The notes beneath the pieces are model-generated. The model was given only the letters and a program-made list of their open reading frames with translations. It was not told the origin of the DNA and did no database searches. A stretch of 64,000 bases of DNA from positions 434,001-498,000 of the forward strand of contig NZ_JAEKFI010000002.1 of the NCBI RefSeq assembly GCF_016650635.1, in the 5' to 3' direction. This document shows, one piece after another, positions 16,178 through 25,925 of this stretch. Positions within the stretch are counted from its first letter, which is position 1. Every line of letters begins with the position of its first letter. Position numbers and translations under genes: made by a program. Source of the DNA: Pseudomonas sp. TH43 (GTDB taxonomy: Bacteria; Pseudomonadota; Gammaproteobacteria; Pseudomonadales; Pseudomonadaceae).

Positions 16178-17260
16178 TTATTCTCCTTGTACGGTGGGTT
16201 CGATCTGCTGAGTAGTCGAATCCGGCGGGCGCCATTCGACATTCTCCACGCCCCGTCCGACCGACGGTTCTGCGCCCCCGCCAAGGCTGCCTTCTACTTT
16301 CCCGGCCATGTGCAGCGTGCCAGCCATGACCCCGGTGGTCGGGCTCTGCACCAGTTTCAGCCAGGCTTTGTCGAAGGTATTGCCCAGGCTGCTGCGAATC
16401 AGCGCCTCGCTGTCGGGGCGGTCATTGGCCTGGAGGATCGCGCGGATGCCCACCACGCCCACCGAGATCAGCCCGCCGACCAGCTTGCCTGCGGCGGCGG
16501 CAACGGCGCTGGCAGCACCGCGCGGGGCCATTTCCGCCTCCATTCGCTGGCTGGCTCTTTTCGCTACAGGTGCCATGCCGGCGTCCGTCGAGGCGATGCC
16601 CTTGGCGCCGCCGTCGGTGTGGATCTTGTCGATCAGCGCGGCATACGCCGGCAGCGTGTTCAGCGGTTCGGTGCTGATGACCTGAAACAACGATGCATCG
16701 CGCGCGGGTGGTGGACCGAGGGAAATGGCCGGAACCTTCTGCAACCGGGCATTGAGCTGCGCAATCGGCACGCTGTGACGCTGGGCGATGAGCGGCATCT
16801 GCTGCGCCATCAGTTGCGCATAAAACGCTGTGGCCTGGCCAAGGATGGCGTCGGGATCAATCTCCACCGCCACCGGCGCCAGCACCCTTTCCTGATACTG
16901 CTCAAGCAGATACGCCGCCAGACGTTTGGCCGATGCGTCCTGTTCGCCGCTGGCGCTCATGGTGTACCAACTGACCTTCATCGACAGCCATTCCTGGGTC
17001 CAGTAGCTGCTGAACCACGGGATGAAATTTTCTTCAGTTTGCTCATAGACACGAATGCGCCAATGTTCCATCGAGCCACGGGCGAACAGCTTGACCTGCT
17101 CGGTGGACTGCTGCGAGGCGCTGACGATTTCGCGGTCGATCTGCTGCCAGGTGGACGGTGAGACCATCACGGCCCGCGTTGGCGCCACCGGGGCTCGCAC
17201 CGACGTCGCGCAACCGGCCAGCAGAAACAGTGCGGCGATCAGCAGCGCGCGCAGGTTCAC
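16178..17260 (-). CDS. Hypothetical lipoprotein
   Basis: The 360-residue product starts at GTG 17260 with AAGGA about 9 bases upstream. It has a lipoprotein signal with lipobox LLAGC, the lipidated Cys being residue 17. The mature protein is largely helical and carries an Ala/Gly-rich hydrophobic segment at about 245-275 (SAVAAAAGKLVGGLISVGVV) that may enter a membrane. The C-terminus is Gly/Pro-rich. No enzyme motif is recognised. Its stop is two bases before the DUF1428 start. Confidence 0.7.
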   Translation of the reverse strand: MNLRALLIAALFLLAGCATSVRAPVAPTRAVMVSPSTWQQIDREIVSASQQSTEQVKLFARGSMEHWRIRVYEQTEENFIPWFSSYWTQEWLSMKVSWYTMSASGEQDASAKRLAAYLLEQYQERVLAPVAVEIDPDAILGQATAFYAQLMAQQMPLIAQRHSVPIAQLNARLQKVPAISLGPPPARDASLFQVISTEPLNTLPAYAALIDKIHTDGGAKGIASTDAGMAPVAKRASQRMEAEMAPRGAASAVAAAAGKLVGGLISVGVVGIRAILQANDRPDSEALIRSSLGNTFDKAWLKLVQSPTTGVMAGTLHMAGKVEGSLGGGAEPSVGRGVENVEWRPPDSTTQQIEPTVQGE

Positions 17261-17352
17261 GGTGGTTGAGTCCTTTGAATGATTGGCAGGCAGATTTGAG
17301 TATAGGTGGGCGAGTCGGGCCGTTGGTCTGGTTGTTTGACGCTGCTCTCAAG

Positions 17353-17430
17353 GGCCCCATCGCGGGCAAGCCTTGCTCCCACAGGGGCCGCGCCACATCT
17401 GCAGGGGCAAGGCTTGCCCGCGATGAGGCC
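17353..17430. repeat. REP-like inverted repeat
   Basis: GGCCCCATCGCGGGCAAGCC and GGCTTGCCCGCGATGAGGCC face each other around a spacer. It is a separate sequence family from the GTAGGAG repeats and lies in the divergent gap between the lipoprotein and the gene at 17557. Confidence 0.8.
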
Positions 17431-17556
17431 ATCAGCAACAACGTAAAACCCGAATCATCAATGCTGTCGATATACACCATCGCGACGATTGCCTTCCGTA
17501 CGCCGCCCTCCAAAGGCACGATTGCCCCATCCGAAACGCAACGAGGAGTTCACAGC

Positions 17557-17832
17557 ATGATTCACACCCACGTCACCCTCTCCGTGAGTTTCCCGGTGTT
17601 CGGCAGCAATTTTTACGACCAGCACGCGGTGTCGCACAAAACCCAGGCACTGGTGTTCAACGAAGATTTCGAAGATCTGCTGATGCCCGCCGCCAGCAAT
17701 CATTTCAACAATGAAGTGGTCGGCATCAACGATCAGTTCCGCTTTCTGAGCGACATACTCGCCACCCATTTGCTGGACATCGAGGCCTCAGTGCCTGCGC
17801 GATCCAGCGTCCGGGCGAGCGCTCATTTTTAA
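17557..17832 (+). CDS. Small hypothetical protein
   Basis: This is a 91-residue cytoplasmic protein with an excellent ribosome site (GAGGAG, 8 bases before ATG). It is acidic with no signal peptide; NHFNNEVVGINDQFRFLSD is the most structured-looking segment. The frame is open well upstream, but only this ATG has a proper ribosome site. Family unknown. A hairpin terminator follows immediately. Confidence 0.65.
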   Translation: MIHTHVTLSVSFPVFGSNFYDQHAVSHKTQALVFNEDFEDLLMPAASNHFNNEVVGINDQFRFLSDILATHLLDIEASVPARSSVRASAHF

Positions 17833-17838
17833 CAACAA

Positions 17839-17863
17839 AGGGCGTCCCATTGCGGGGCGCCCT
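17839..17863. terminator. Bidirectional hairpin terminator
   Basis: AGGGCG pairs with CGCCCT, extended by GTCCC/GGGGC wobbles, between two convergent genes. T tracts are weak on either side. Confidence 0.55.
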
Positions 17864-17874
17864 CTTCGGTTCAA

Positions 17875-18078
17875 TCAATCATCATCGCGATCACGGTAAC
17901 GACGGCCGTCGCGGCGGTCATCATCGCGGTCATCCCAACGGCGGTCATGGTCGTAATTGCGTCCGTGGTCGCGATCGTAGTGCCGGCCATGACGGTGGTC
18001 ATCATCAAAATCCGCCACACAGCCACCGAGCAATACGGCGGCGGTTACGGTCAGCAGCATCGTTGTAGCGCGCTTCAT
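17875..18078 (-). CDS. His/Asp/Arg-rich small lipoprotein
   Basis: The 67-residue product has a lipoprotein signal with lipobox LLGGC and a mature part of about 48 residues made almost wholly of Asp, His, Arg and Tyr (DDDHRHGRHYDRDHGRNYDH). Such a tail could bind divalent metal or be an intrinsically disordered charged brush. I know of no assigned function. The composition is too regular for an anti-sense accident, and the signal peptide is well formed. Confidence 0.65.
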   Translation of the reverse strand: MKRATTMLLTVTAAVLLGGCVADFDDDHRHGRHYDRDHGRNYDHDRRWDDRDDDRRDGRRYRDRDDD

Positions 18079-18424
18079 TCAACACTTCCCTAAAACCAAG
18101 TTCTTGACGACGGAATCGGTCTGCGCTGCCCTCGCCTTCAGGACGCGGTGCGCGCAGCCGCAGATACGACCGGTCAAACCGGCGTTGATTCAGTGGCCAC
18201 TACCGACCGTTTGTCGCCGTCTACGCCGCAGGTTGCGGTCTTTCGATTTTGCTTTTTAAAAAAGATTGATGAGCTGTGCGCATAACTTTATAGCGAAAAT
18301 CCGCAAAAACCTTTTCCTTTCTCTAGCAGTCACTCGTAGAACGAGACTGGCAAGCATGCCGGCGTGCCTCAGCGGGCCATTCACAACCCTGCTGCCCTGA
18401 TGAAGAGAGAACAGGAATCGAACC
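18079..18424. other. paoA upstream region
   Basis: No gene is seen in these 346 bases. A single degenerate half of a GCTGCCG-type REP lies near 18220-18255. The last 150 bases are AT-rich and should contain the paoA promoter. Confidence 0.4.
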
Positions 18425-19048
18425 ATGACGATTTCCCGACGCAAATTTTTGATCCTCGGCGCCGTCACCGCGACGGCGTTCGCGATGCCACCGTTCATCA
18501 GCCTCAAGGCCTATGCGGCCAATCTGGAGCAACCGGCCATGAGCAAAGTAACCATCAACGTCAACGGTAAGCCACGGGCGTTAGAGGTCGACAATCGCAC
18601 CACTCTGCTCGACGCTTTGCGCGAAAACCTGCACCTGACGGGCACTAAAAAAGGCTGTGACCACGGCCAGTGCGGCGCTTGCACGGTGATCGCCGATGGT
18701 CGGCGGATCAACGCCTGCCTGACCCTGGCGGTGATGCACGAAGGCAGCGCGATCACCACCATCGAAGGCCTCGGCATGCCCGACAGCTTGCACCCGATGC
18801 AAGCCGCGTTCATCAAACACGATGGCTATCAGTGCGGTTATTGCACGCCCGGGCAGATCTGTTCGGCGGTCGCTGTCATCAAGGAAATCCGCGACGGCAT
18901 TCCCAGTCATGTCAGCGCCAGTCTGACTGAGCCGCCACAACTGATCGCCGCTGAGTTTCAGGAACGCATGAGCGGCAATATCTGCCGGTGCGGTGCCTAC
19001 TCGAACATCATCGAAGCCATCAGCGAAGTCGCGGAGGTGCCGGCATGA
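18425..19048 (+). CDS. paoA: Aldehyde oxidoreductase, [2Fe-2S] subunit (Tat-exported)
   Basis: The 207-residue iron-sulfur subunit belongs to the xanthine oxidase family. A twin-arginine signal SRRKFL precedes a hydrophobic stretch (about 9-30). The plant-type [2Fe-2S] cluster ligands lie in [10 protein letters not shown] and a downstream Cys in NACLTL; the second cluster uses [11 protein letters not shown] and ICRCG. PaoABC oxidises aromatic and other aldehydes in the periplasm. The stop overlaps paoB (ATGA). AGGA lies upstream of ATG 18425. Confidence 0.9.
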   Translation: MTISRRKFLILGAVTATAFAMPPFISLKAYAANLEQPAMSKVTINVNGKPRALEVDNRTTLLDALRENLHLTGTKKGCDHGQCGACTVIADGRRINACLTLAVMHEGSAITTIEGLGMPDSLHPMQAAFIKHDGYQCGYCTPGQICSAVAVIKEIRDGIPSHVSASLTEPPQLIAAEFQERMSGNICRCGAYSNIIEAISEVAEVPA

Positions 19049-20001
19049 GACCGTTCAATTACCACCGCGCCGACTCGCCTGCCGCAGCCGCCGCGCTAGC
19101 CGCTCAAATAGACGGTGCGAAGTTCATTGCCGGCGGCACTAACCTGCTCGATTTGATGAAACTCGACATCGAAACTCCGCTGCAACTGATTGATGTCAAC
19201 CACTTGGGGCTGGATCAGATCGAAGCCACAGCCGAGGGCGGCTTGCGCATCGGCGCGTTGGTGCGCAATACCGATCTGGCCGCCGACAGCCGCGTCCGAA
19301 AAGACTACGCCCTGCTTTCGCGCGCCTTGCTGGCCGGCGCTTCCGGCCAGTTGCGCAATATGGCGAGCACCGCCGGCAACCTGCTGCAACGCACACGCTG
19401 CCCGTACTTTTATGACGTCAACCAGGCCTGCAACAAACGCAAACCCGGCAGCGGTTGCGCAGCGATTGGCGGGGTCAGCCGGCAACTGGGAATCATCGGC
19501 GTCAGTGACGCGTGCATCGCCACTCACCCCAGCGACATGGCCATCGCCATGCGTGCGCTCGATGCACAGGTAGAAACGGTGAAACCTGACGGCAGCACTC
19601 GCCGCATCGCCATGGTCGACTTTCATCAATTGCCGGGCACCACGCCGAATGTCGAAACCAGCCTCACCCCCGGTGAATTCATCACCGCCGTGACCTTGCC
19701 CGCACCGCTCGGTGGCACGCACATTTATCACAAGGTGCGCGATCGCTCGTCTTATGCGTTCGCGCTGGTCTCGGTCGGTTTGATTGTGCAAAAGGACGGC
19801 ACCGGCCGCGTCGCCGTCGGCGGCATCGCACCAAAACCGTGGCGGGTCGAAGCCGCTGAAGCGCTGCTGCCCGACGGCGCGAAAGCCGTCAGCGAACGTC
19901 TGCTCGATGGCGCTACGCCCACCCACGACAACCAATTCAAACTGACCCTGGTCGAGCGCACGCTCGGTTCGGTGTTGGCGCAAGCGAGGGAGCAGGCATG
20001 A
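19045..20001 (+). CDS. paoB: Aldehyde oxidoreductase, FAD subunit
   Basis: The 318-residue FAD-binding subunit has the motif [14 protein letters not shown] and the [13 protein letters not shown] segment. It holds the extra Cys-rich insert [12 protein letters not shown]...GSGC that in E. coli PaoB binds a [4Fe-4S] cluster. It passes electrons from the molybdenum subunit to the acceptor. The start is fixed by the overlap with paoA, and it overlaps paoC by four bases. Confidence 0.9.
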   Translation: MRPFNYHRADSPAAAAALAAQIDGAKFIAGGTNLLDLMKLDIETPLQLIDVNHLGLDQIEATAEGGLRIGALVRNTDLAADSRVRKDYALLSRALLAGASGQLRNMASTAGNLLQRTRCPYFYDVNQACNKRKPGSGCAAIGGVSRQLGIIGVSDACIATHPSDMAIAMRALDAQVETVKPDGSTRRIAMVDFHQLPGTTPNVETSLTPGEFITAVTLPAPLGGTHIYHKVRDRSSYAFALVSVGLIVQKDGTGRVAVGGIAPKPWRVEAAEALLPDGAKAVSERLLDGATPTHDNQFKLTLVERTLGSVLAQAREQA

Positions 20002-22196
20002 AATTCGATACGCCCGCCACTACCAACCCGATCGACCAATTGAAGGTCATCGGCAAACCCACCGACCGCATCGAAGGCCCGCTGAAGACCAGCGGGCAGG
20101 CGCCCTACGCTTACGAACAGCACGAAGCCGTGGCCAATCAGGCTTACGGTTTCATGGTCGGCTCAGCGATTGCCAAAGGCCGCATCAACAACCTTGACGT
20201 TGAGCAGGCCAAAGCCGCGCCCGGTGTGCTGGCCATCGTCACGGCGGCCAATGCTGGCAAGCTCGGCAAAGGCAAATACAACGCTGCGCATTTGTTGGCC
20301 GGGCCAGACATCCAGCATTACCACCAGGCTGTCGCGCTGGTAGTTGCCGAGACATTCGAACAGGCCCGCGCCGCTGCGCAAATGGTCAAGGTCGATTACG
20401 TTGCCGCCAAAGGTCAATTCGATCTGGCCAGCGTGCGCGACCAAGGCGTCGAGCCGAAAGAAGAACTGCCCGACGTCAGTCACGGCGACTTCTCCAAGGC
20501 TTTCGCCGCCGCGCCAGTGCAGTTTGATCAGACCTACACGACGCCGGATCAGTCCCACGCGATGATGGAGCCGCACGCCACGCTGGCCGCGTGGAAAGGC
20601 GATCAGCTGACGCTGTGGACGTCGAATCAGATGATCGCCTGGAGCGTCGACGACATCGCCACCACCCTCGGTTTACCCAAGGAAAATGTCCGGCTGATTT
20701 CGCCCTACATCGGCGGGGGGTTCGGCGGCAAACTGTTTGTGCGCGCGGATGCCATTCTCGCCGCCCTGGGCGCACGCATGGCCGGCAGACCGGTAAAGGT
20801 CGCCCTCGCCCGTCCACAAATGGCCAACAACACCACGCATCGCCCCGCCACCATTCAGCGCATCCGTATGGGCGCGACGGCGGACGGCAAACTCACGGCG
20901 ATCGCGCATGAGGGCTGGTCGGGCAATCTCGCCGATGGCAAAGTCGAGGTCGCCGCGCAGCCCAGCCAATTGCTGTACGCCGCCGCGAATCGGCAGGTCA
21001 GCATGCGCCTCGCACCGCTCGACCTGCCGGAAGGCAATTCCATGCGCGCACCCGGCGAGACCCCGGGGTTGATGGTGCTGGAGATCGCCATGGATGAAAT
21101 GGCCGAGCAGTTGAAACTCGATCCGATTCAGTTCCGTATCCTCAACGACACCCAGGTCGACCCGGTAAAAACCGAGCGGCCGTTTTCCCAACGACGCTTG
21201 ATTGAATGCCTGCAAACCGGTGCCGACAAGTTCGGCTGGAGCCAGCGCAATGCACAACCGGGTATGCGCCGCGAAGGGCGTTGGTTGATCGGCATGGGCG
21301 TGGCAGCGGCCATTCGCAACAACCTGCTGATCAAGTCGGGCGCGCGCGTGCGATTGGAGCGCGATGGCAGGATCACGGTGGAAACCGACATGACCGATAT
21401 CGGCACTGGCAGCTATACGATCATCGCGCAGACCGCGGCCGAGATGATGGGCGTTGAACTGAAGGATGTGACGGTACATCTGGGCGATTCGAGCTTCCCG
21501 GTGTCCTCCGGTTCCGGTGGCCAATTCGGCGCCAACTGCTCGACCGCCGGGGTGTACGCCGCGTGCATGAAACTGCGTGAGGCCGTGGCAACGAAGCTGG
21601 GCATGACCGGCGGTGAAGTCGAATTCGCCGAGGGTCAGGTGCGCGCCGGCGGCAAGACCCTGCCGCTGCGTGATGCGTCAAAAAATGGCGCCGTCGAGGC
21701 CGAGGACAGCATCGAATTCGCCGACCTCGCCAAGCAGTATCAGCAGTCGACTTTCGGTGCGCATTTCGTTGAAGTGGCGGTGGATGCGGCGACCGGTGAA
21801 GTCCGCGTGCGACGCATGCTCGCGGTGTGTGCGGCGGGCCGGATTCTCAACCCCAAAGCAGCACGCAGTCAGGTCATCGGCGCAATGACCATGGGCGTCG
21901 GCGCGGCGTTGATGGAGGAGTTGGCGGTGGACAAGCAACTTGGCTTTTTCGTCAACCATGATCTGGCGGGGTACGAGGTGCCGGTGCATGCCGACATCCC
22001 GCATCAAGAGGTGATTTTCCTCGATGAGACCGACCCGATTTCCTCGCCGATGAAGGCCAAGGGTGTCGGCGAACTGGGCATTTGCGGCGTCAGTGCGGCG
22101 GTGGCCAATGCAATCTACAACGCTACCGGGGCGCGGGTGCGGGATTACCCGATCACCCTCGACAAAATCCTCTCTTCATTGCCGGAGATGATCTGA
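19998..22196 (+). CDS. paoC: Aldehyde oxidoreductase, molybdenum subunit
   Basis: The protein is 732 residues, the length of E. coli PaoC. It has the molybdopterin-binding GGGFGGKLF segment and a late GVGELG motif that places the catalytic base at E692, the equivalent position in E. coli. It oxidises aldehydes to acids at a Mo cofactor and has no signal of its own, so it should be exported with PaoA. No paoD maturation factor is visible in the window. A perfect palindrome follows the stop. Confidence 0.92.
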   Translation: MKFDTPATTNPIDQLKVIGKPTDRIEGPLKTSGQAPYAYEQHEAVANQAYGFMVGSAIAKGRINNLDVEQAKAAPGVLAIVTAANAGKLGKGKYNAAHLLAGPDIQHYHQAVALVVAETFEQARAAAQMVKVDYVAAKGQFDLASVRDQGVEPKEELPDVSHGDFSKAFAAAPVQFDQTYTTPDQSHAMMEPHATLAAWKGDQLTLWTSNQMIAWSVDDIATTLGLPKENVRLISPYIGGGFGGKLFVRADAILAALGARMAGRPVKVALARPQMANNTTHRPATIQRIRMGATADGKLTAIAHEGWSGNLADGKVEVAAQPSQLLYAAANRQVSMRLAPLDLPEGNSMRAPGETPGLMVLEIAMDEMAEQLKLDPIQFRILNDTQVDPVKTERPFSQRRLIECLQTGADKFGWSQRNAQPGMRREGRWLIGMGVAAAIRNNLLIKSGARVRLERDGRITVETDMTDIGTGSYTIIAQTAAEMMGVELKDVTVHLGDSSFPVSSGSGGQFGANCSTAGVYAACMKLREAVATKLGMTGGEVEFAEGQVRAGGKTLPLRDASKNGAVEAEDSIEFADLAKQYQQSTFGAHFVEVAVDAATGEVRVRRMLAVCAAGRILNPKAARSQVIGAMTMGVGAALMEELAVDKQLGFFVNHDLAGYEVPVHADIPHQEVIFLDETDPISSPMKAKGVGELGICGVSAAVANAIYNATGARVRDYPITLDKILSSLPEMI

Positions 22197-22210
22197 AGCC
22201 ATGGCGATGT

Positions 22211-22243
22211 CTTGTGGCGAGGGAACTTGCTCCCTCGCCACAA
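22211..22243. repeat. Compact GTGGCGAGGG palindrome
   Basis: CTTGTGGCGAGGGA and TCCCTCGCCACAAG are perfect 14-base arms around a short loop. It lies between the convergent paoC and cupin genes and may end both transcripts, but it lacks a T tract. Confidence 0.85.
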
Positions 22244-22268
22244 GGTGTGTCGTGCACTGGTAATACCG

Positions 22269-22745
22269 TTAATTCGTGTGCGGATACTGTTGATCGCTCA
22301 CCTGCTCCATCCACTCCACGACGTTACCGTCGAGCATTTCAGCAATCGCAATATGCGTCATCGCCGTCGTCGGCAGTGCGCCATGCCAATGCTTGGCACC
22401 CGGCGCAATCCATACCGTATCACCCGGACGGATTTCCCTAACCGGCTGACCCCACTCCTGCACAAAACCAGCCCCGGCAGTCACGATCAACGTCTGCCCC
22501 AGCGGATGCGTATGCCACGCCGTGCGCGCACCCGGTTCGAAGGTCACGGTGGCGCCGCTGACTCGCGCCTCATCAGAACCCTTGAATGGCGCGTCGACGC
22601 GCACCGTGCCAGTGAACCAATCCGCCGGGCCACGGGCCGAAGGTTGAGAACCATTGGGTATCACGGTCACACGCGGATTTTCATTGGCTTGAACTTCGCC
22701 AGCCAGCAGGGAAAGCGTCAGCGCGGAAGCGGTTAGCGGATTCAT
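22269..22745 (-). CDS. Exported cupin-domain protein
   Basis: The 158-residue protein has a short hydrophobic N-terminus (about 3-20), probably a signal peptide. A single cupin domain contains the metal motif [11 protein letters not shown] and, later, GAKHWHG. It resembles the cupins found beside oxidoreductases and LysR genes, including (R)-mandelonitrile lyase-like enzymes. The reaction is unknown. It has a good ribosome site, GGAGACACCGTC, before ATG 22745. It is divergent from a LysR gene, which probably controls it. Confidence 0.75.
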   Translation of the reverse strand: MNPLTASALTLSLLAGEVQANENPRVTVIPNGSQPSARGPADWFTGTVRVDAPFKGSDEARVSGATVTFEPGARTAWHTHPLGQTLIVTAGAGFVQEWGQPVREIRPGDTVWIAPGAKHWHGALPTTAMTHIAIAEMLDGNVVEWMEQVSDQQYPHTN

Positions 22746-22760
22746 GACGGTGTCTCCAAA

Positions 22761-22775
22761 TGAACAGTGCGTTCA
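22761..22775. promoter_or_regulatory. Candidate LysR operator
   Basis: TGAAC-N5-GTTCA is a perfect 5+5 dyad in the 97-base divergent gap, 16 bases before the cupin start. It fits the T-N11-A type recognised by LysR regulators. Confidence 0.4.
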
Positions 22776-22842
22776 CTTTACCGGTCGGTACTCTGCGAAT
22801 AATCGACTAGAATTCGAAAAAACTTATGCAGGACACTCATCA

Positions 22843-23736
22843 ATGCTTCGCGAAAACGCCACCGACCTGCTCGCCTTTCTTGCCGTGGCACGCGAGCGCA
22901 GCTTTACCAAAGCCGCCGCCAAGCTCGGCGTTTCGCAATCGGCGCTCAGCCACACCATTCGCGCCCTCGAAGCCCGCTTGGGGCTGCGCCTGCTGACCCG
23001 TACCACCCGCAGCGTCTCGCCCACCGAGGCCGGCGAACACCTGATGCAGACCATCGGCCCGCGTTTCGAAGAGATCGAACTGGAACTGGCGGCCCTGAGC
23101 ACTCTGCGCGAAACACCTGCTGGCAAAATCCGCATCAATGCTACTGACCATTCACTGGATTGGCTGTTGCGCCCGGTACTTAAGGTGTTTTTGCCGAAGT
23201 ACCCGGATATTGCCGTCGAAGTCAGCTGCGACTACGGTTTTGTCGACATCGCTGGTCAGGGTTTCGACGCCGGCATTCGTTTGGGCGAAGACGTTGCGCA
23301 GGGCATGATTGCCACCCGCATCGGGCCGGACATGCGCATGGCGGTGGTTGGCTCACCCGGTTATTTCGCCCGCCGCCCCACCCTGAAAACTCCACGTGAG
23401 CTGACCGACCACGCCTGCAACAATCTGCGTCTGCCCACCAATGGCGGGCTCTACAGCTGGGAGTTCGAGAAAGATGGCGAAAGCCTGAAAGTGCGGGTGT
23501 CCGGGCAAATCATCCTGAACGGCGTCTACCCGTTGCTCGACGCCGCGCTGGACGGATTCGGCCTGAGCTATATACCGGAGAATATCGTCGCACCGTATCT
23601 GGCCGACGGCCGCCTGGTGCAAGTGCTGGAAGATTGGTGCCCGACCTTCGCCGGTTACCACCTTTACTACCCGAGCCGACGCCAGGCCGCACCGGCATTC
23701 GCGTTGTTGCTGGAGGCGTTACGTTATCGTCCCTGA
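22843..23736 (+). CDS. LysR-family transcriptional regulator
   Basis: This is a 297-residue LysR protein. The winged HTH occupies 1-65 (DLLAFLAVARERSFTKAAAKLGVSQSALSHTIRALE) and the inducer-binding domain about 90-290. ATG 22843 places the HTH at the usual distance from the N-terminus; an upstream in-frame start would add 33 unlikely residues. It is divergent from the exported cupin gene and follows the pao operon, so either or both may be targets. The inducer is unknown. Confidence 0.85.
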   Translation: MLRENATDLLAFLAVARERSFTKAAAKLGVSQSALSHTIRALEARLGLRLLTRTTRSVSPTEAGEHLMQTIGPRFEEIELELAALSTLRETPAGKIRINATDHSLDWLLRPVLKVFLPKYPDIAVEVSCDYGFVDIAGQGFDAGIRLGEDVAQGMIATRIGPDMRMAVVGSPGYFARRPTLKTPRELTDHACNNLRLPTNGGLYSWEFEKDGESLKVRVSGQIILNGVYPLLDAALDGFGLSYIPENIVAPYLADGRLVQVLEDWCPTFAGYHLYYPSRRQAAPAFALLLEALRYRP

Positions 23737-23758
23737 CCCAACAACCAGCCCCGCTTTC

Positions 23759-23851
23759 TGTAGGAGCCGAGCTTGCTCGCGAAGACGCCATTGCAGTCGA
23801 CACTGTTGCTGGCTGATACGCCGCTTTCGCGAGCAAGCTCGGCTCCTACAG
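23759..23851. repeat. REP-type inverted repeat (CGAGCTTGCTCG family)
   Basis: TGTAGGAGCCGAGCTTGCTC plus GCGAA and the complement ending GGCTCCTACA flank a spacer. It lies between two convergent genes. Confidence 0.9.
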
Positions 23852-23900
23852 GGCTTGTCGCAGGTGCCGGGCCGCGCGCTCCAGGTCTGGGCGTGACTGA

Positions 23901-24845
23901 CTAACCCACCAACGCAATCAATTGCTGGCGCTGCGCATCCGTCAGCATAGGCCCGAACCCGGCACCGGCATTGTCAGCCATGTAGCGCGGATTGCTCGTT
24001 CCCGGAATGACACACGTCACTGCCGGGTGCGAGAGCAAAAACTTCAGCGCCAGTTGCGGCCAACTGTTGACTTGTACATCCGACACCCACCCCGGCAGCG
24101 GCTTGCCCTTGAGGCGCGCGAGCAAGCCACCGCCGCCGAACGGCCGGTTGCAGATCACCGCTACGCCGCGCTCACGGCACAACGGCAGGATGCGTTTCTG
24201 CACACCACGGTCATCGAGGGCGTAGTTGATTTGCAGAAAGTCGATTTTTTCAGCCTGCAACACCGCTTCCACTTCATCGTAAGCCGAGGGCGTGTAATGG
24301 GTGATGCCGATGTAGCGGATGCGCCCCTGCTCTTTCCAATCGCGCAGAGTGGGCAGATGAGTTTGCCAGTCGAGCAGGTTGTGGATCTGCATCAAGTCGA
24401 TGCGATCGGTGCGCAGCAGGCTGAAGGATTTTTCCATCTGCGCAATACCCTCCTCGCGCCCGAGCGTCCACACCTTGGTGGCCAGGAAGGCCGGCGAGCG
24501 CGGTTCGTGGATCGACAGCAACTCACCGGTGGTCTCTTCGGCGCGGCCATACATCGGCGAACTGTCGATCAGGGTGCCACCCTTCCTGAACAACTCGTCG
24601 AGCACCGCTGGCAGTTGTTTATAGGCTGTGTCACCGGGCGCGACATCGAAGCCGCGGTAGGTGCCCAGCCCTATCAGGGGCAGCAACTCGGAGCTGGAAG
24701 GGATGGCGCGGGTCTGCATGGTCTGGACTCCTGAGGCGCTCGGCAACGTGGCAGTGGCCAGCGCCCGGTCAAACGTGAAAACTGCCGAAACGCCGGCAGC
24801 CAGCGTGAGCAGTCGGCGGCGCGAGTACCCTTCAGTGTGGTGCAT
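23901..24845 (-). CDS. Tat-exported aldo/keto reductase
   Basis: The 314-residue protein is an aldo/keto reductase with a TIM-barrel tetrad: Asp and Tyr in IDSSPMYG, Lys in LATKVW and His in QIHNLLD. The N-terminus YSRRRLLTLAAGVSAVF is a twin-arginine signal, so it is probably exported already folded with NADP(H). ATG 24845 is chosen to begin just before that signal. An upstream start would bury it. The substrate is unknown, possibly an aldehyde as for the linked PaoABC, but that is only a guess from location. Confidence 0.8.
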   Translation of the reverse strand: MHHTEGYSRRRLLTLAAGVSAVFTFDRALATATLPSASGVQTMQTRAIPSSSELLPLIGLGTYRGFDVAPGDTAYKQLPAVLDELFRKGGTLIDSSPMYGRAEETTGELLSIHEPRSPAFLATKVWTLGREEGIAQMEKSFSLLRTDRIDLMQIHNLLDWQTHLPTLRDWKEQGRIRYIGITHYTPSAYDEVEAVLQAEKIDFLQINYALDDRGVQKRILPLCRERGVAVICNRPFGGGGLLARLKGKPLPGWVSDVQVNSWPQLALKFLLSHPAVTCVIPGTSNPRYMADNAGAGFGPMLTDAQRQQLIALVG

Positions 24846-24956
24846 GCTGGTGACCCCGTTGCGTGGATCTGTTGCATGTTGTGTGCGCAGGCAGTCTGGC
24901 CTGACCGCTGGACTACACTGCGACAGCACACCTTCATACCCGTTAAAAGTAGCCGA

Positions 24957-25727
24957 ATGTCCCGAACCCTGATGTCACTCGTCGTATTGATCGTCGCCGT
25001 GTACCTGGCGTTGTGTGCGGCGATGTTCTTTTTTCAGCGCTCATTGATCTATTTTCCGCAGCCCGCCGCCGTCGATTCTGCACAGTCTCGGCTGAAGCTA
25101 TCGATGCCCGACGCAGAGATCTGGGTGTCCACGCGCGAACGCGTCGGGGCGCGGGCGTTGATCTATTTCGGCGGCAATGCCGAAGACGTCTCGCGCAACC
25201 CGCCGGAGTTCGCCGCAGCGTTTCCCGATTACGCGTTGTATTTCCTGCATTACCGTGGCTTCGGTGGCAGCGGCGGTTCGCCTTCCGAGGAGTCGATTGC
25301 CGAGGATGCGCTGGCGCTGTTTGATCAGGTGTACGCCAGCCATCCGCAGGTTGCCATCATCGGGCGCAGCCTCGGCTCGGGCGTCGCGGTGCGCCTGGCC
25401 AGTCAACGGCCGGTGGAAAAACTGATTCTGGTGACGCCGTACAACAGCCTCGAAGAAATCGCCGTGAAACAGTATCCGTGGGTGCCGGTGAAATGGTTGC
25501 TCAAGGATCGCTACGAGTCGGGCAAATACGCTGCGCATCTTCGCGTGCCAACGTTGCTGCTGGGCGCGAGTGACGACGAGGTGATTGCGCGGGACAGTAC
25601 GCAACGCTTGCTGGAGAACTTCCCCAAAGGCGTGGCGACGCTGAAGATTGTGCCGGATTCAGGGCATAACTCGATTTCCGAGCGCGGGGAATATTGGCGG
25701 TGGATGGAAGACATGTTGAATCGGTGA
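24957..25727 (+). CDS. Membrane-anchored alpha/beta hydrolase
   Basis: This 256-residue serine hydrolase has an N-terminal membrane helix (about 6-28) and an alpha/beta-hydrolase domain. The nucleophile is S138 in GRSLGSG; the Asp lies in GASDDEVI and the His in DSGHNSI. It resembles the ABHD17/YqkD-like group of membrane-anchored esterases or thioesterases. ATG 24957 lies 111 bases from the divergent Tat reductase. Substrate unknown. Confidence 0.8.
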   Translation: MSRTLMSLVVLIVAVYLALCAAMFFFQRSLIYFPQPAAVDSAQSRLKLSMPDAEIWVSTRERVGARALIYFGGNAEDVSRNPPEFAAAFPDYALYFLHYRGFGGSGGSPSEESIAEDALALFDQVYASHPQVAIIGRSLGSGVAVRLASQRPVEKLILVTPYNSLEEIAVKQYPWVPVKWLLKDRYESGKYAAHLRVPTLLLGASDDEVIARDSTQRLLENFPKGVATLKIVPDSGHNSISERGEYWRWMEDMLNR

Positions 25728-25750
25728 GGGCTGCAGCGTCTGGCCGGGTG

Positions 25751-25820
25751 CTTTCGCGAGCAAGCTTTGCACCTACGCTATTGCGTGATCCTGGTAGGAG
25801 CAAAGCGTGCGCGCGATGAG
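25751..25820. repeat. Degenerate REP pair
   Basis: GCTTTCGCGAGCAAGCTTTGC and GGTAGGAGCAAAGC / GCGCGCGATGAGG are weak halves of the CGAGCAAGCTT REP family. They are eroded compared with other copies. Confidence 0.55.
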
Positions 25821-25925
25821 GCCAGCCCAGCCAATATCCATTCATTTGCCATTGCCGCTCTGAACCAAGTTAAAAAACCCCAGTCCTACTCGCGCCGCTT
25901 TTCCTCCTCCCGAGCCATCCACTCC

